Part shown: piece by piece, positions 27,676 to 37,274 of the stretch
How the letters are laid out: the number at the start of each line of letters is the position of its first letter
Numbering within the stretch: position 1 is the first letter of the stretch
DNA from: Blastomonas natatoria
GTDB lineage: Bacteria; Pseudomonadota; Alphaproteobacteria; Sphingomonadales; Sphingomonadaceae
Assembly: GCF_003201955.1 (NCBI RefSeq)
Contig: NZ_QJJM01000005.1
Span: forward strand, 124,001 to 188,000
Direction of reading: 5' to 3'
Length of the DNA stretch: 64,000 bases
The notes under the pieces: model-generated
Database searches by the model: none
Told to the model about the DNA's origin: nothing
Seen by the model: only the letters and a program-made list of their open reading frames with translations
Translations under genes and position numbers: made by a program

Positions 27676-27694
27676 ACTAACCATTACGGTTAGT
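27676..27694. terminator. Short hairpin between convergent genes
   Basis: ACTAACC and GGTTAGT form a perfect 7-base stem around a 5-base loop. It lies between the NTF2-like gene and the end of the cytochrome c gene, and touches the latter's stop codon. There is no strong T tract, so it is a weak terminator candidate. Confidence 0.4.
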
Positions 27695-28067
27695 CATCCG
27701 CCATCAGATAGGCGATGATCGCTGCCCGCTCCTCGGGCTTGCGCAGGCCGAAAAAGCCCATCTGGTTGCCGGGGATCAGGGCTTCCGGATTGGTCAGGAA
27801 ACGGTCGAGCAATTCCGGATTCCAGCGGCGATTCCTTGCCGCAAAGGCTTGAAAGGCCTTGGAATAGGCGAAGGCCTTGTCCCCTGCGATCGGGCGCTTC
27901 GACAGACGGTCGAGACTGGGGCCGCTCAGTCCCTTCTCGCCCTTTTGCACCGAGTGGCAGCTGTAACAGCGCTGGAAGGCGCGTTCACCAGACTGGTTGG
28001 CGGAGTGCGCCAGCGCCGCTCCGGGCAAGACGAGCGCCACCAGCGCCAGAAATCGTGCAAGGTTCAT
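27690..28067 (-). CDS. Periplasmic class I cytochrome c
   Basis: A 125-residue protein with a Sec signal peptide (MNLARFLALVALVLPGAALA), one haem-binding CYSCH (Cys34, Cys37, His38) and a likely distal ligand Met103 in PGNQMGF, matching cytochrome c550/c2 types. The internal GPSLDRLSKRPIAG and YSKAFQ segments are typical. The start overlaps the stop of the upstream beta-propeller gene by four bases, so the two periplasmic proteins are probably made together. Electron donor and acceptor are unknown. Confidence 0.9.
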   Translation of the reverse strand: MNLARFLALVALVLPGAALAHSANQSGERAFQRCYSCHSVQKGEKGLSGPSLDRLSKRPIAGDKAFAYSKAFQAFAARNRRWNPELLDRFLTNPEALIPGNQMGFFGLRKPEERAAIIAYLMADD

Positions 28068-29065
28068 TTGTCGGTCCGCACCACCATCAACCGCTCGGTG
28101 CCCGATTCCGGCAGGAAGACCTCGCCCTTGCGGCCCAGAATCTGGCGGACATTGGCGTTTTCCCCGCTGCCCGGGTAGCGCCGGACGAATTTCTCCGACC
28201 GGGGATCAAACACGCGCGTGGAATTGTCGCCGAAATCGCTGACCCACACCATGTCGCGCTCATCGACATAGACCGCATAGGCCTTGGGCGCATCGCCTGG
28301 CAGCTTCCAGGTCTTCCAGCTCCTGTTCGACGGGCGATAGCGATAGAGCTCGCCGCTGTTCCAGCCGGTGATCCACAGATCGCCCCTGCTGTCCGCCCAG
28401 ACGCGGCGCAAGCCTGCATCGCTGGTCGGCGGCTCGATCACGCTGATCTCGCCGGTGGCACTGTCGATCCTTGCCAGATGGCTCCCGGCGAGCGAGACAT
28501 ACCAGACCGTCCCGTCGGGCGCGGTGGCAATGCCATAGGGGCCGCGGCCCTTGGGGTCCTTCCAGACCTGCACCTTGCCGTCAGACGCGCTCACGCGTCC
28601 GTAAATACCGTTCTGGCCGGTAAACCAGTGCGTGCCTCGGGCGTCGAACGCGCCGGTATTGAGATTGGTATAGCCCGTATCCTCGGGCAGCTTCCACACG
28701 TCCAGCTTGCCGTTCTTAGGGTTGTAGCGAACGATGGCGTTCTGACCGCCATCGGTGATCCATGCCATGCCGTCCGGCCCCTGGATAACGCCGTGCGGGG
28801 CTGATTCAGGACCGAGCGGTATCTGCTTCACCTCGCCCGTGGCCGGATCCAGTATGCCAAGCGCACCCTGGCGCTGCGCCGTGTACCAGATCCTGCCATC
28901 GGGCGCCGGCGCAACATCATGCGGCCGCGAACCCCTGGGAAGCTCGAACAGCTGGACATTGCTGCTGATTTCGGCCGAGGCCGCGATCTGCGCCTTGTCT
29001 CTGGCTGCCATCGGCATGCTGGCCAGTCCGGCCACCGTCAGCGCGCCCAAAACGATCCTGTACAT
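28064..29065 (-). CDS. Exported Vgb-like beta-propeller protein
   Basis: A 333-residue protein with a Sec-type signal (MYRIVLGALTVAGLASMPMA) and repeated propeller blades of the type DGRIWYTA, DGMAWITD, RGTHWFTG, DGTVWYVS, RGDLWITG, DMVWVSDF. It resembles the streptogramin lyase (Vgb) superfamily. The C-terminal GEVFLPESG keeps an acid, but the active-site histidine pattern of true Vgb is not evident, so antibiotic inactivation is unlikely. It overlaps the cytochrome c gene, which points to a periplasmic redox or ligand-binding role (inference). Confidence 0.8.
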   Translation of the reverse strand: MYRIVLGALTVAGLASMPMAARDKAQIAASAEISSNVQLFELPRGSRPHDVAPAPDGRIWYTAQRQGALGILDPATGEVKQIPLGPESAPHGVIQGPDGMAWITDGGQNAIVRYNPKNGKLDVWKLPEDTGYTNLNTGAFDARGTHWFTGQNGIYGRVSASDGKVQVWKDPKGRGPYGIATAPDGTVWYVSLAGSHLARIDSATGEISVIEPPTSDAGLRRVWADSRGDLWITGWNSGELYRYRPSNRSWKTWKLPGDAPKAYAVYVDERDMVWVSDFGDNSTRVFDPRSEKFVRRYPGSGENANVRQILGRKGEVFLPESGTERLMVVRTDK

Positions 29066-29145
29066 GCAAAAATCCTCTCCATCGATGTCCGAACCTATCA
29101 GGGATCGAACATCGATGGAGAGGAAATATTGCGCGCGCCTTGCGA

Positions 29146-29817
29146 TCAGAAGAAGAGCGTTACCACACCGACGCCCGGATCGACAAAGCCATCATAAATC
29201 ATCTTGCCCGCGACATAGAGGATCACGGCGAGGCCGATATAGGCGATCCAGCGATAGCGCTCGATATATTTGGCGATGAAATTGGCGGCGATGCCCATAA
29301 GCGCGACCGACAGGATCAGCCCGACAATGAGGATGCCCGGATGCTCGCGCGCGGCGCCAGCGACCGCCAGCACATTATCCAGGCTCATGCTGACATCGGC
29401 AACGGCCACCGCCCAGGCAGCAGCGGCGAAGCTCTTGGCAGGCTTGACCCCGCTATGCTCGTCACCCTCGATTTCAGGCGAGCCTCCGCTCGCGCCTGCC
29501 GGCTGCAGCTCGCGGTACATTTTCCACGACACCCACAGCAGCAGCAGGCCACCGGCAAAGATCAGGCCGACGATCTGCATCAGCTGGGTCACGACCAGCG
29601 CGAAGCCGATACGCAGGATCAGCGCCGCAATAATGCCGATCAGAATGACCTTGCGCCGCTGATCTGCGGGCAAGCCTGCTGCCAGCGCGCCGACGACGAT
29701 CGCATTGTCACCGGCCAGCAGCACGTCGATCATCAGCACCTGGCCGAAGGCGGCGAGCGCGGATGGGGAGCCGATATTCGAGAAATCGGCAACGATATGG
29801 TTCCAAAGTTCCATCAT
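29146..29817 (-). CDS. TerC-family integral membrane protein (YjbE type)
   Basis: A 223-residue protein with about seven hydrophobic segments. The two family signatures DVLLAGDNAIVVG and DVSMSLDNVLAVAG carry acidic residues in membrane helices thought to bind metal. YjbE/TerC proteins are linked to manganese export or metalation of exported proteins. A soluble loop of about 30 residues with SPEIEGDEHSG lies in the middle. No mntP-type riboswitch was recognised upstream. The start could be 29817 or 29814. Confidence 0.85.
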   Translation of the reverse strand: MMELWNHIVADFSNIGSPSALAAFGQVLMIDVLLAGDNAIVVGALAAGLPADQRRKVILIGIIAALILRIGFALVVTQLMQIVGLIFAGGLLLLWVSWKMYRELQPAGASGGSPEIEGDEHSGVKPAKSFAAAAWAVAVADVSMSLDNVLAVAGAAREHPGILIVGLILSVALMGIAANFIAKYIERYRWIAYIGLAVILYVAGKMIYDGFVDPGVGVVTLFF

Positions 29818-29841
29818 GATGGGTGTCGCAGCCCTGAAGGA

Positions 29842-31098
<1,257 letters not shown>

Positions 31099-31316
31099 GA
31101 GGTGCAGGATTCCGTGGGAAGGGTGCCGCCAAAAATTGCAACGCGGCAGAAAGGAAAGAGATGCGGGACGCCCAGCCGGTAATCCGGTCACTGGTGAAGC
31201 GGGTCGTCGAAGGTCCCGGACGGGACGCCAGCGGAAATAGGCCCGAGAGCGGCGAAAGTCAATCCGGCCTGCGATGAGGCGAGGGACCCACCTCTCCCCT
31301 CCACCTGTTACCCCAT

Positions 31317-31505
31317 CCGCTCGGCCTGAGCCTGTCGAAGGCCCCGCGCCGAGAACTGCCTCAACTCGTCATCATTCCCGCGAAAGCGGGAATCCCGCTA
31401 CGTATCTACACTTTCGCCAGAAGCGGGACCCCCGTCTTCGCGGGGGTGAGGAGTTCATGGTCCGAACCATGAGCGCGGGGCCTTCGACAGGCTCAGGCCG
31501 AGCGG
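31317..31505. repeat. 33-base inverted repeat enclosing a REP-like pair
   Basis: Arms at 31317-31349 and 31473-31505 are perfect reverse complements, with a core CTGAGCCTGTCGAAGG that also occurs at 60411-60426. The 123-base interior contains REP-like copy 3. The nested symmetry resembles a miniature mobile element. Confidence 0.85.
31368..31447. repeat. REP-like double-hairpin repeat, copy 3
   Basis: Unit order is the reverse of copy 1: TTCCCGCGAAAGCGGGAA first, then CCCCCGTCTTCGCGGGGG. It is enclosed by the 33-base inverted repeat, in the spacer between rho and hemJ. Confidence 0.85.
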
Positions 31506-31554
31506 GACTGGTTATCGTGCACGCGCAACCGCACGATTCGACCGCAAACAACCC

Positions 31555-32019
31555 TCAGAACGGCTTCACGATCACCAGGATCACGATGACCGCCGCAGCA
31601 ATGCCCGGAACCTCGTTGATCAACCGCAGCTGCTTGCCGGTCAGCTTGCGTTCGCCGCGCGCCAGCTTTTTCGAATAGCCGATCATCCAGCCATGATAGC
31701 CGCTCAAAAGCAGCACGAAGAGCAGCTTGGCGTGCATCCAGCTCGAGGTCCACCAGTTGCCCTGGGTCGCGAGGATCAGCCCCAGCAGCCAGACGATGAT
31801 CATGGACGGGTTGAGGATGATGTTCTTGAGCTTGGATTCGCGGTCAATCCAGCGCGTCGCCTCTTCGGAGCCATGCTCGGCCTCCTGATGATAGACCAGG
31901 AAGCGCGGCATCATGAACAGGCCGGCCATCCAGAAGATGACGAAGATGAGGTGCGCTGCTTTCAGCCAGAGATAGAGCATGGAGAGAACATAATCCGTTG
32001 TCAGAAGAAGCTCGTTCAT
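31555..32019 (-). CDS. hemJ: Protoporphyrinogen IX oxidase HemJ
   Basis: A 154-residue four-helix membrane protein of the UPF0093/HemJ family that oxidises protoporphyrinogen IX in haem synthesis. It has the signature LWLKAAHLIFVIFWMAGLFMMPRFLVYH, with His23 as the likely haem ligand, and the conserved lysine Lys98 in WMHAKLLFVLLLSGYHGW, plus LRLINEVPGIAAAVIVILV at the end. It lies 28 bases after hemE on the same strand, so two haem-pathway genes form one unit beside the origin. An internal start at 31980 is possible. Confidence 0.92.
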   Translation of the reverse strand: MNELLLTTDYVLSMLYLWLKAAHLIFVIFWMAGLFMMPRFLVYHQEAEHGSEEATRWIDRESKLKNIILNPSMIIVWLLGLILATQGNWWTSSWMHAKLLFVLLLSGYHGWMIGYSKKLARGERKLTGKQLRLINEVPGIAAAVIVILVIVKPF

Positions 32020-32047
32020 GGGTTCTGCCGTGGATACGGCAGGGCGG

Positions 32048-33100
32048 TCATACGCCCTGCTTCACCAGTGTAAGCAGTGCATGCACGTGTTCAATGGGGG
32101 TCTGCTGCAATATGCCGTGGCCCAGGTTGAAAATATGCGGCCGCCCCTCGAACGTGCGCAGGATGTGCCGAACGGCATTTTCCATCTGTTCGCTGCCGGC
32201 CAGCAGCGCCAGCGGGTCGAGATTGCCCTGGACCGGAAGATGCGCCGGAATATTGGCTGCCGCCCAGACCGGATCGATCGTCTCGTCGAGCCCCAGCGCG
32301 TCGACGCCGGTCTCGCGCGCATAGGCGGCAAGCTTTTCGCCCGCACCCTTGGGGAAACCGATCACCGGCACGCCCGGGCGCGCTTCGTGGATGGCGGCGG
32401 CAATGCGGGCATTGGGGGCGATCACCCAGCGTTCGAACTGCGCCGGCGCGAGCGAGCCTGACCAGCTGTCGAAAATCTGCACCGCATCGACGCCCGCATC
32501 GATCTGGCCGATCAGATATTCGATGGTGAGATCGACGATTCCGTCGATCAGCGCCTGGAAGCCTGCGGGATCGCGATAGGCATATTCGCGCGTTGCGTGC
32601 TGGTCCTTGCTGCCCTCGCCGTTGACCATATAGGTCGCAACGGTCCAGGCCGATCCTGCAAAGCCCAGAAACGTCTTCTCAGGCGCGAGCTCGGCCTTCA
32701 CCAGGCGGACGGTCTCATAGATCGCCTCGAGCCGCTCAGGGACCGCGACAAGGCTCTCCAGCGCATGATCGAGCAGCCGGGGCGACAGATGCGGCCCTTC
32801 GCCCACCAGGAACTTCAGATCCTGTCCCATCGCATAGGGCACGATCAGGATGTCGGAAAACAGGATGGCGGCATCAAGCTCGAACCGGCGCAGCGGCTGC
32901 AGCGTGATCTCGGCAGCGGCGGGGCTGTCATAGACCAGCTCGAGAAAGCCGCCCTTTTCCGCACGCAGCGCGCGATATTCGGGAAGATAGCGTCCGGCCT
33001 GGCGCATCATCCACATCGGCGGCACCTTGGCCACCGCACCGTTCAGGCAATCGAGCAAGGGCGCCTTGCGCGCCGTCGTCAGAGCTGTGTCCCCACCCAT
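32048..33100 (-). CDS. hemE: Uroporphyrinogen decarboxylase
   Basis: A 350-residue enzyme that decarboxylates uroporphyrinogen III to coproporphyrinogen III. The family N-terminal motif PPMWMMRQAGRYLPEYR is followed by GFAGSAWTVATYMVNG, the substrate Asp in ILFSDILIVP, and VQIFDSWSGSL. The ATG at 33100 is preceded by an AT-rich run with AAAGGA. The gene reads away from the inferred oriC, as in Caulobacter, where the origin also lies at the 5' end of hemE and a promoter in this DNA links replication and hemE transcription. Confidence 0.97.
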   Translation of the reverse strand: MGGDTALTTARKAPLLDCLNGAVAKVPPMWMMRQAGRYLPEYRALRAEKGGFLELVYDSPAAAEITLQPLRRFELDAAILFSDILIVPYAMGQDLKFLVGEGPHLSPRLLDHALESLVAVPERLEAIYETVRLVKAELAPEKTFLGFAGSAWTVATYMVNGEGSKDQHATREYAYRDPAGFQALIDGIVDLTIEYLIGQIDAGVDAVQIFDSWSGSLAPAQFERWVIAPNARIAAAIHEARPGVPVIGFPKGAGEKLAAYARETGVDALGLDETIDPVWAAANIPAHLPVQGNLDPLALLAGSEQMENAVRHILRTFEGRPHIFNLGHGILQQTPIEHVHALLTLVKQGV

Positions 33101-33377
33101 CTTAATTCTTATATCCTTTATATAGGGAATCTGTTGAAGAAGGCCGCTGGAAAACCGGCATGACGCTTTCTTGCCCTATGTATCGACAGATTGACAGTCG
33201 GCAAATCGCGCTGGCCTGACGAGTCGGCAAATTTATCCCGGCTATCAACAGCCTGTGGGTAAAGCTTTCCCTTGTGGACAAGCCCTGTGAGGAATCTCCG
33301 GTCAGGGGGGAGCAAAACCATCCCCGGTTTTGCCCACAACATCATGCCTTGATTTATCCCCGCGCTGCCCACAGACC
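33101..33377. other. oriC: Inferred chromosomal replication origin (oriC) between hemE and ppsR
   Basis: This 277-base gene-free stretch separates divergent hemE and ppsR. It holds an AT-rich tract (33103-33130) fit for strand opening, followed by 9-mers one base away from the DnaA box TTATCCACA: TGTGGGTAA at 33254-33262 and TGTGGACAA at 33273-33281. Weaker copies lie at 33233, 33330, 33354 and 33365. Three GANTC sites (33127, 33221, 33292) could be methylated by CcrM. Flanking genes read away from it on both sides, and their order matches the Caulobacter origin. No replication data exist here, so this is a strong inference. Confidence 0.82.
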
Positions 33378-34238
33378 ATGGGCATGAGCCGTTTTCACCT
33401 GCACCTCTTGTCAGATTCCACCGGCGAGACGCTGGAAAACATCGCCAAGGCGGCGCTGGCGCAGTTCGATGCGGTGGAGATCATCAAGCATTTCTGGCCG
33501 ATGGTGCGGTCCGAAACGCATCTCGACCGCATATTGGACGAAGTCGCGGCCAATCCGGGCCTGGTGCTGTTCACGCTGGTCAATCCCGACATCCGCGCCA
33601 AGCTGGAGCGGCGCTGCCGCGTGCTCGGCCTGCCAATGGTGCCCGCGCTCGATGCGGTCAGCGATGCCCTGTCCAACCTGCTGGGTCAGGCCGCCAAGGC
33701 CCGGCCGGGCCGGCAGCACGTGCTCGATGCCGCCTATTTCGCGCGCGTGGAAGCGATCCAGTTCACCATCGCGCATGATGACGGGCAGAACTGGGAGAAC
33801 TGGGAAGCGGCGGACATCGTGCTGGCTGGCGTTTCGCGCTCGTCCAAGACGCCCACCTCGATCTATCTCGCCAATCGCGGGTACAAGACCGCCAATATCC
33901 CGATCGTGGTCGAATCCCCCCCGCCACCATCTCTGTTCTCGCTCAGGCACCCGCTGGTCGTGGGGCTGACGACCAATCCCGAGCGCCTGATCGCGGTTCG
34001 CCGCAACCGGCTGTTGTCCTTGAACCAGGCCCCCGAAACCGACTATGTCAATGACGAGAAGGTGAAGGCCGAGCTGGCCTTTGCCCGGCGGATGTTTGCG
34101 GATAATGGTTGGCCGGTGATCGATGTGACCCGCCGGTCGATCGAGGAATCGGCAGCAGCGATCATCAACCTGTTCAACGAGCGCGAGGCCGCGCGCGAGA
34201 GCAGGCGTCAGGCGACAACGCCGGTAGACAGAACCTAG
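33378..34238 (+). CDS. ppsR: PEP synthase/PPDK regulatory protein (DUF299 bifunctional kinase/pyrophosphorylase)
   Basis: A 286-residue protein that phosphorylates and dephosphorylates (by Pi) PEP synthase or pyruvate phosphate dikinase. It begins MGMSRFHLHLLSDSTGETLE, typical of the family, and carries the P-loop GVSRSSKTPTSIYLANRG plus VGLTTNPERL. Two near-equal ATG starts exist (33378 and 33384). As first gene to the right of the inferred origin it corresponds to the DUF299 gene at the same place in other alphaproteobacteria. Confidence 0.93.
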   Translation: MGMSRFHLHLLSDSTGETLENIAKAALAQFDAVEIIKHFWPMVRSETHLDRILDEVAANPGLVLFTLVNPDIRAKLERRCRVLGLPMVPALDAVSDALSNLLGQAAKARPGRQHVLDAAYFARVEAIQFTIAHDDGQNWENWEAADIVLAGVSRSSKTPTSIYLANRGYKTANIPIVVESPPPPSLFSLRHPLVVGLTTNPERLIAVRRNRLLSLNQAPETDYVNDEKVKAELAFARRMFADNGWPVIDVTRRSIEESAAAIINLFNEREAARESRRQATTPVDRT

Positions 34239-34266
34239 TTTGTACAGGGCATAAGGACGACGGAAC

Positions 34267-34860
34267 ATGCTGATACTCGCATCCCAAAGCACCGCGCGCC
34301 GGGCCATGCTGGATGCTGCGGACGTGCCCTTTTCGGTGGTTGCGGCGCATATCGATGAATCATCGATCCGCGCCTCGCTGCATGCCGAGGGCACTTCCCC
34401 ACGCGATATCGCCGATGCCCTGGCGGAAGCCAAGGCGATGCGTGCCGGCACGCGCCGCCCCGAAGCGATGGTGCTCGGCTCCGACCAGATCCTCGAAACC
34501 AGCGATGGCGAGATGCTGAGCAAGCCGCAGACGCCCGAAGACGCGATCCGCCAGCTCGAGGCGCTTTCCGGAAAGCCGCACAGATTGTGGAGCGCTGCCG
34601 TGATCGTCGAGGGTGGCAGGCCGATCTGGCGGCATGTCGGCAAGGCGGTGATGCACGTGCGCCCGCTCGGCCCTGCCTTTGTGCGTGAATATGTGGAAAA
34701 GCACTGGGAAACTATCGGATATACGGTGGGCTGTTACGAGATCGAGGGCGCGGGAGCCCAGCTTTTCAGCCATATCGAAGGCGATGTGTTCACGGTGCAG
34801 GGCATGCCGCTGCTGCCGCTGCTCGGATTCCTGCGCGAACGCGAACTGATGCCGAGCTGA
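34267..34860 (+). CDS. maf: Maf-family nucleotide pyrophosphatase
   Basis: A 197-residue house-cleaning enzyme that hydrolyses dTTP/UTP or modified pyrimidine nucleotides. Family motifs are LILASQSTARRAMLDAADV at the N-terminus, LGSDQIL, LSKPQTPEDAIRQLEALSGK and GYTVGCYEIEGAGAQLF. The E. coli YhdE/YceF substrate split cannot be decided by eye. It lies 28 bases after ppsR and before aroE, the usual order beside the origin. Confidence 0.92.
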   Translation: MLILASQSTARRAMLDAADVPFSVVAAHIDESSIRASLHAEGTSPRDIADALAEAKAMRAGTRRPEAMVLGSDQILETSDGEMLSKPQTPEDAIRQLEALSGKPHRLWSAAVIVEGGRPIWRHVGKAVMHVRPLGPAFVREYVEKHWETIGYTVGCYEIEGAGAQLFSHIEGDVFTVQGMPLLPLLGFLRERELMPS

Positions 34861-34919
34861 TTTATCCGCTTGGAAAATCGGCAAGGATTCCAGCAGAGTC
34901 CGCCTTACCCCCTCCGTTT

Positions 34920-34941
34920 GTCCCGAGCGAAGTCGAGGGAC
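34920..34941. repeat. Short imperfect inverted repeat between maf and aroE
   Basis: A 22-base element with GTCCC and GGGAC ends around a CGAG/CGAAG centre lies in the maf-aroE spacer. I recognise this type as a frequent short repeat of sphingomonad genomes; only one clear copy was noticed in this window. Confidence 0.5.
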
Positions 34942-34960
34942 GCAGACCCAAGGGTTTCCC

Positions 34961-35773
34961 ATGTCCCAACCCTATGCCGAGGTGATCGGCGATCCGATCG
35001 CGCACAGCAAATCGCCGCTGATCCACGGCTTCTGGCTGAAAGCGCTAGGCATGGAGGCGGATTATCTTGCCTGTCATGTCACGCCCGAGGGCCTTGCCGA
35101 CTACATCGCCGCACGCCGGGACGATCGTCTGTGGCGCGGCTGCAATATCACCATTCCGCACAAGATCGCGGTGATGGAGCATGTTGCCGATCCGGGCGAT
35201 GTCCGCGCCAGCATCGGTGCGATGAACACCGTAGCGCGCGATGAGCAGGGTGCGCTGTTCGGCACCAATACCGATGCAGGCGGCTTCTATGCGCCGCTCG
35301 GCCAGAGCGATTTCACCGGCGCTGATGTGGCGCTGATCGGCGCAGGCGGTGCGGCGCGTGCGGTGCTGTTTGCGCTCGCGCGGATGGATGTCGCCAGCGT
35401 GACCATCCATGCGCGCAATCCCCTGAAAGCCATGGGGCTGCTCGCAGGTTTCGGGCTCAAGGGCCAGGTGCGCGGCATGGAAGATGCGCTGGGCGAGGTC
35501 GACCTGCTCGTGAACACCAGCCCGCTCGGCATGAAGGGCTTCGATCCGCTGGTGCTCGATCTCTCGCCGCTGCCCGACAGCGCACTCGTTTATGACATCG
35601 TCTACAACCCGCTCGAAACCGGCCTGCTCAAGGCGGCGCGTGCGCGCGGGCTCGATACGGTCGACGGGCTGGAGATGCTGATCGGCCAGGCCGCGCTCGC
35701 CTTCGAGATCTTCTTCGGTGCTGCCCCGCCGCGGAACCGCGACGACGAACTCAGGGCCTTGCTCACCGCATGA
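34961..35773 (+). CDS. aroE: Shikimate dehydrogenase
   Basis: A 270-residue NADPH enzyme reducing 3-dehydroshikimate to shikimate. The shikimate site is visible as HSKSPLIHGFW and CNITIPHK (catalytic Lys), with GTNTDAGGF (catalytic Asp) and the nucleotide loop GAGGAARAVLF. Its stop overlaps coaE (ATGA). The gene begins after the maf spacer with a short repeat upstream and no strong ribosome site. Confidence 0.95.
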   Translation: MSQPYAEVIGDPIAHSKSPLIHGFWLKALGMEADYLACHVTPEGLADYIAARRDDRLWRGCNITIPHKIAVMEHVADPGDVRASIGAMNTVARDEQGALFGTNTDAGGFYAPLGQSDFTGADVALIGAGGAARAVLFALARMDVASVTIHARNPLKAMGLLAGFGLKGQVRGMEDALGEVDLLVNTSPLGMKGFDPLVLDLSPLPDSALVYDIVYNPLETGLLKAARARGLDTVDGLEMLIGQAALAFEIFFGAAPPRNRDDELRALLTA

Positions 35774-36408
35774 TGGCCCCGATCAAGCGCCTGCCGCCGC
35801 ACCACCGCCACCGGCCCATGGTGCTGGGGCTGACCGGATCGATCGGCATGGGCAAGTCGGCGGTGGCGAAGATGCTCCGGTCCGAGGGCGTGCCGGTGTT
35901 CGATGCCGATGCCGAGGTGCATGTGCTGCAGGGGCCGGGCGGGGCGCTGCTTGCGCAGATCGAGGCTGCCTTTCCGGGCACGACAGGGCCGCAGGGGGTC
36001 GACAGGGCCAGGCTGGGCGCTGCCGTCTTCGGCAATCCTGTGGCGCTGAAACGGCTCGAGAATATCGTCCATCCTGCGGTGGCCCGATCGCGCGCCGCCT
36101 TCGTCCGCGCCAACCGTTCGCGCCGGATCATCGTGTTCGACATTCCGCTGCTGTTCGAGAAAGGAGGGACGCAGAATGTCGACGGGATCGTCGTCGTGTC
36201 CGCCGCCTTGTGGCAGCAGCGCAAGCGGGTTCTGGCCCGGCCGGGAATGACCGCAGCGCGCCTCCGGCACATCCGCCACCTGCAGATGGCCGATCATCAC
36301 AAGCGCGCCCATGCCGATTGGGTGATCCCCACCGGCGGGACCAAATTGGCGACGCGACAGGCGGTGCGCAGGCTGCTTCAGAATTTGCGATCGGCCCTTG
36401 CGCACTGA
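35770..36408 (+). CDS. coaE: Dephospho-CoA kinase
   Basis: A 212-residue kinase for the last step of coenzyme A synthesis. It has the P-loop GLTGSIGMGKSAVAKML, then VFDADAEVHVL, LENIVHPAV and VFDIPLLFEKGG, all CoaE signatures. The start at 35770 overlaps the aroE stop; an ATG at 35818 just before the P-loop would drop a basic N-terminal stretch and is an alternative. The C-terminus overlaps the presumptive dnaQ leader. Confidence 0.93.
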   Translation: MMAPIKRLPPHHRHRPMVLGLTGSIGMGKSAVAKMLRSEGVPVFDADAEVHVLQGPGGALLAQIEAAFPGTTGPQGVDRARLGAAVFGNPVALKRLENIVHPAVARSRAAFVRANRSRRIIVFDIPLLFEKGGTQNVDGIVVVSAALWQQRKRVLARPGMTAARLRHIRHLQMADHHKRAHADWVIPTGGTKLATRQAVRRLLQNLRSALAH

Positions 36409-36433
36409 CCAAATCGGTCCAATAGTATCGGAA

Positions 36434-37135
36434 ATGAGAGAGATCATTTTCGATACCGAAACCACCGGCCTGTCCCCTGACGAAGGACACAGGATGGTGG
36501 AAATCGGGTGCATCGAGATGGTCGGTCGCAGCCTGACGGGCCGCACCTTCCACGCTTATTTCAACCCCGAAATCCCGATGCCGCCGGAAGCCGAGAAGGT
36601 GCATGGCCTGGGCGACGCGTTCCTCGCCGACAAGCCGCTCTTTGCTGCCGGGGTGGACGATCTTCTCGAATTTCTCGGCGAGGCGACGCTGGTGGCGCAC
36701 AATGCCGGTTTCGACATGCGCTTCCTGAATGCCGAGCTGGCGATGGTCGGCAGACCCGCCATAGCGATGAACCGCGTGATCGACACGGTCGCGATGGCGC
36801 GCGCCAAGTTTCCAGGATCGCCCGCCAGCCTCGATGCCCTGTGCAAGCGTTTCGGCGTCGACCGCAGCCATCGCGTGCTGCACGGCGCGCTGCTGGATGC
36901 CGAGCTGCTGGCGCAGGTCTATATCGAACTGACCGGCGGTCGCCAGATCGGGCTGGGCCTCGCCGATGACAGCGCGGACGCGGCCTCCGGGCCGGCTACC
37001 CGGCCCCGCCTGATCCCTTCGGTCCAGCGGCCGCACCGCCTGCCACGGCCGTTCGCTGCAAGCCAGGAGGAACTTGCGGCGCATGCGGCGTTTCTGGACA
37101 GGATCAAGCAGCCGCTCTGGCGGTCGACACGCTAA
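36434..37135 (+). CDS. dnaQ: DNA polymerase III epsilon subunit (3'-5' exonuclease)
   Basis: A 233-residue proofreading exonuclease. Exo I is IIFDTETTGLSPDEGHRMVEIGC, Exo II is LVAHNAGFDMRFLNAEL, and Exo III-epsilon is HRVLHGALLDAELLAQVYIEL, giving the DEDDh residues. The C-terminal tail would contact the polymerase alpha subunit. The start at 36434 (MREIIFDTETTG) fits E. coli DnaQ; a longer frame within coaE is unlikely. The maf-aroE-coaE-dnaQ order is conserved at alphaproteobacterial origins. Confidence 0.96.
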   Translation: MREIIFDTETTGLSPDEGHRMVEIGCIEMVGRSLTGRTFHAYFNPEIPMPPEAEKVHGLGDAFLADKPLFAAGVDDLLEFLGEATLVAHNAGFDMRFLNAELAMVGRPAIAMNRVIDTVAMARAKFPGSPASLDALCKRFGVDRSHRVLHGALLDAELLAQVYIELTGGRQIGLGLADDSADAASGPATRPRLIPSVQRPHRLPRPFAASQEELAAHAAFLDRIKQPLWRSTR

Positions 37136-37274
37136 CCTTGTTTGCTGAATCCATCGCGGAAAGGAGGTCTTTACCGGAATTGTCACCCCATCCTTAGCGT
37201 TGCACGCCAAGGATAACTCGATCCGGCCCGTCGCGGCAGTGATCCGGCGGCTGGCCTCTATAATGGAGAACAAC

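Larger units (their letters stand above)
31099..31554. other. Gene-free region: rho leader plus nested repeats
   Basis: Bases 31099-31300 would hold the rho promoter and leader; no clear promoter boxes were found. Bases 31317-31505 hold a perfect 33-base inverted repeat enclosing a REP-like pair (listed separately). No protein-coding sequence is supported. Confidence 0.6.

Noticed and set aside
28064-29065. Virginiamycin B lyase (streptogramin resistance)
   Set aside because: Propeller family matches, but the catalytic histidine pattern is not evident and the protein is exported and coupled to a cytochrome c.
31317-31505. CRISPR-like repeats
   Set aside because: Two-unit palindromic elements at scattered sites, without equal-length spacers or cas genes.
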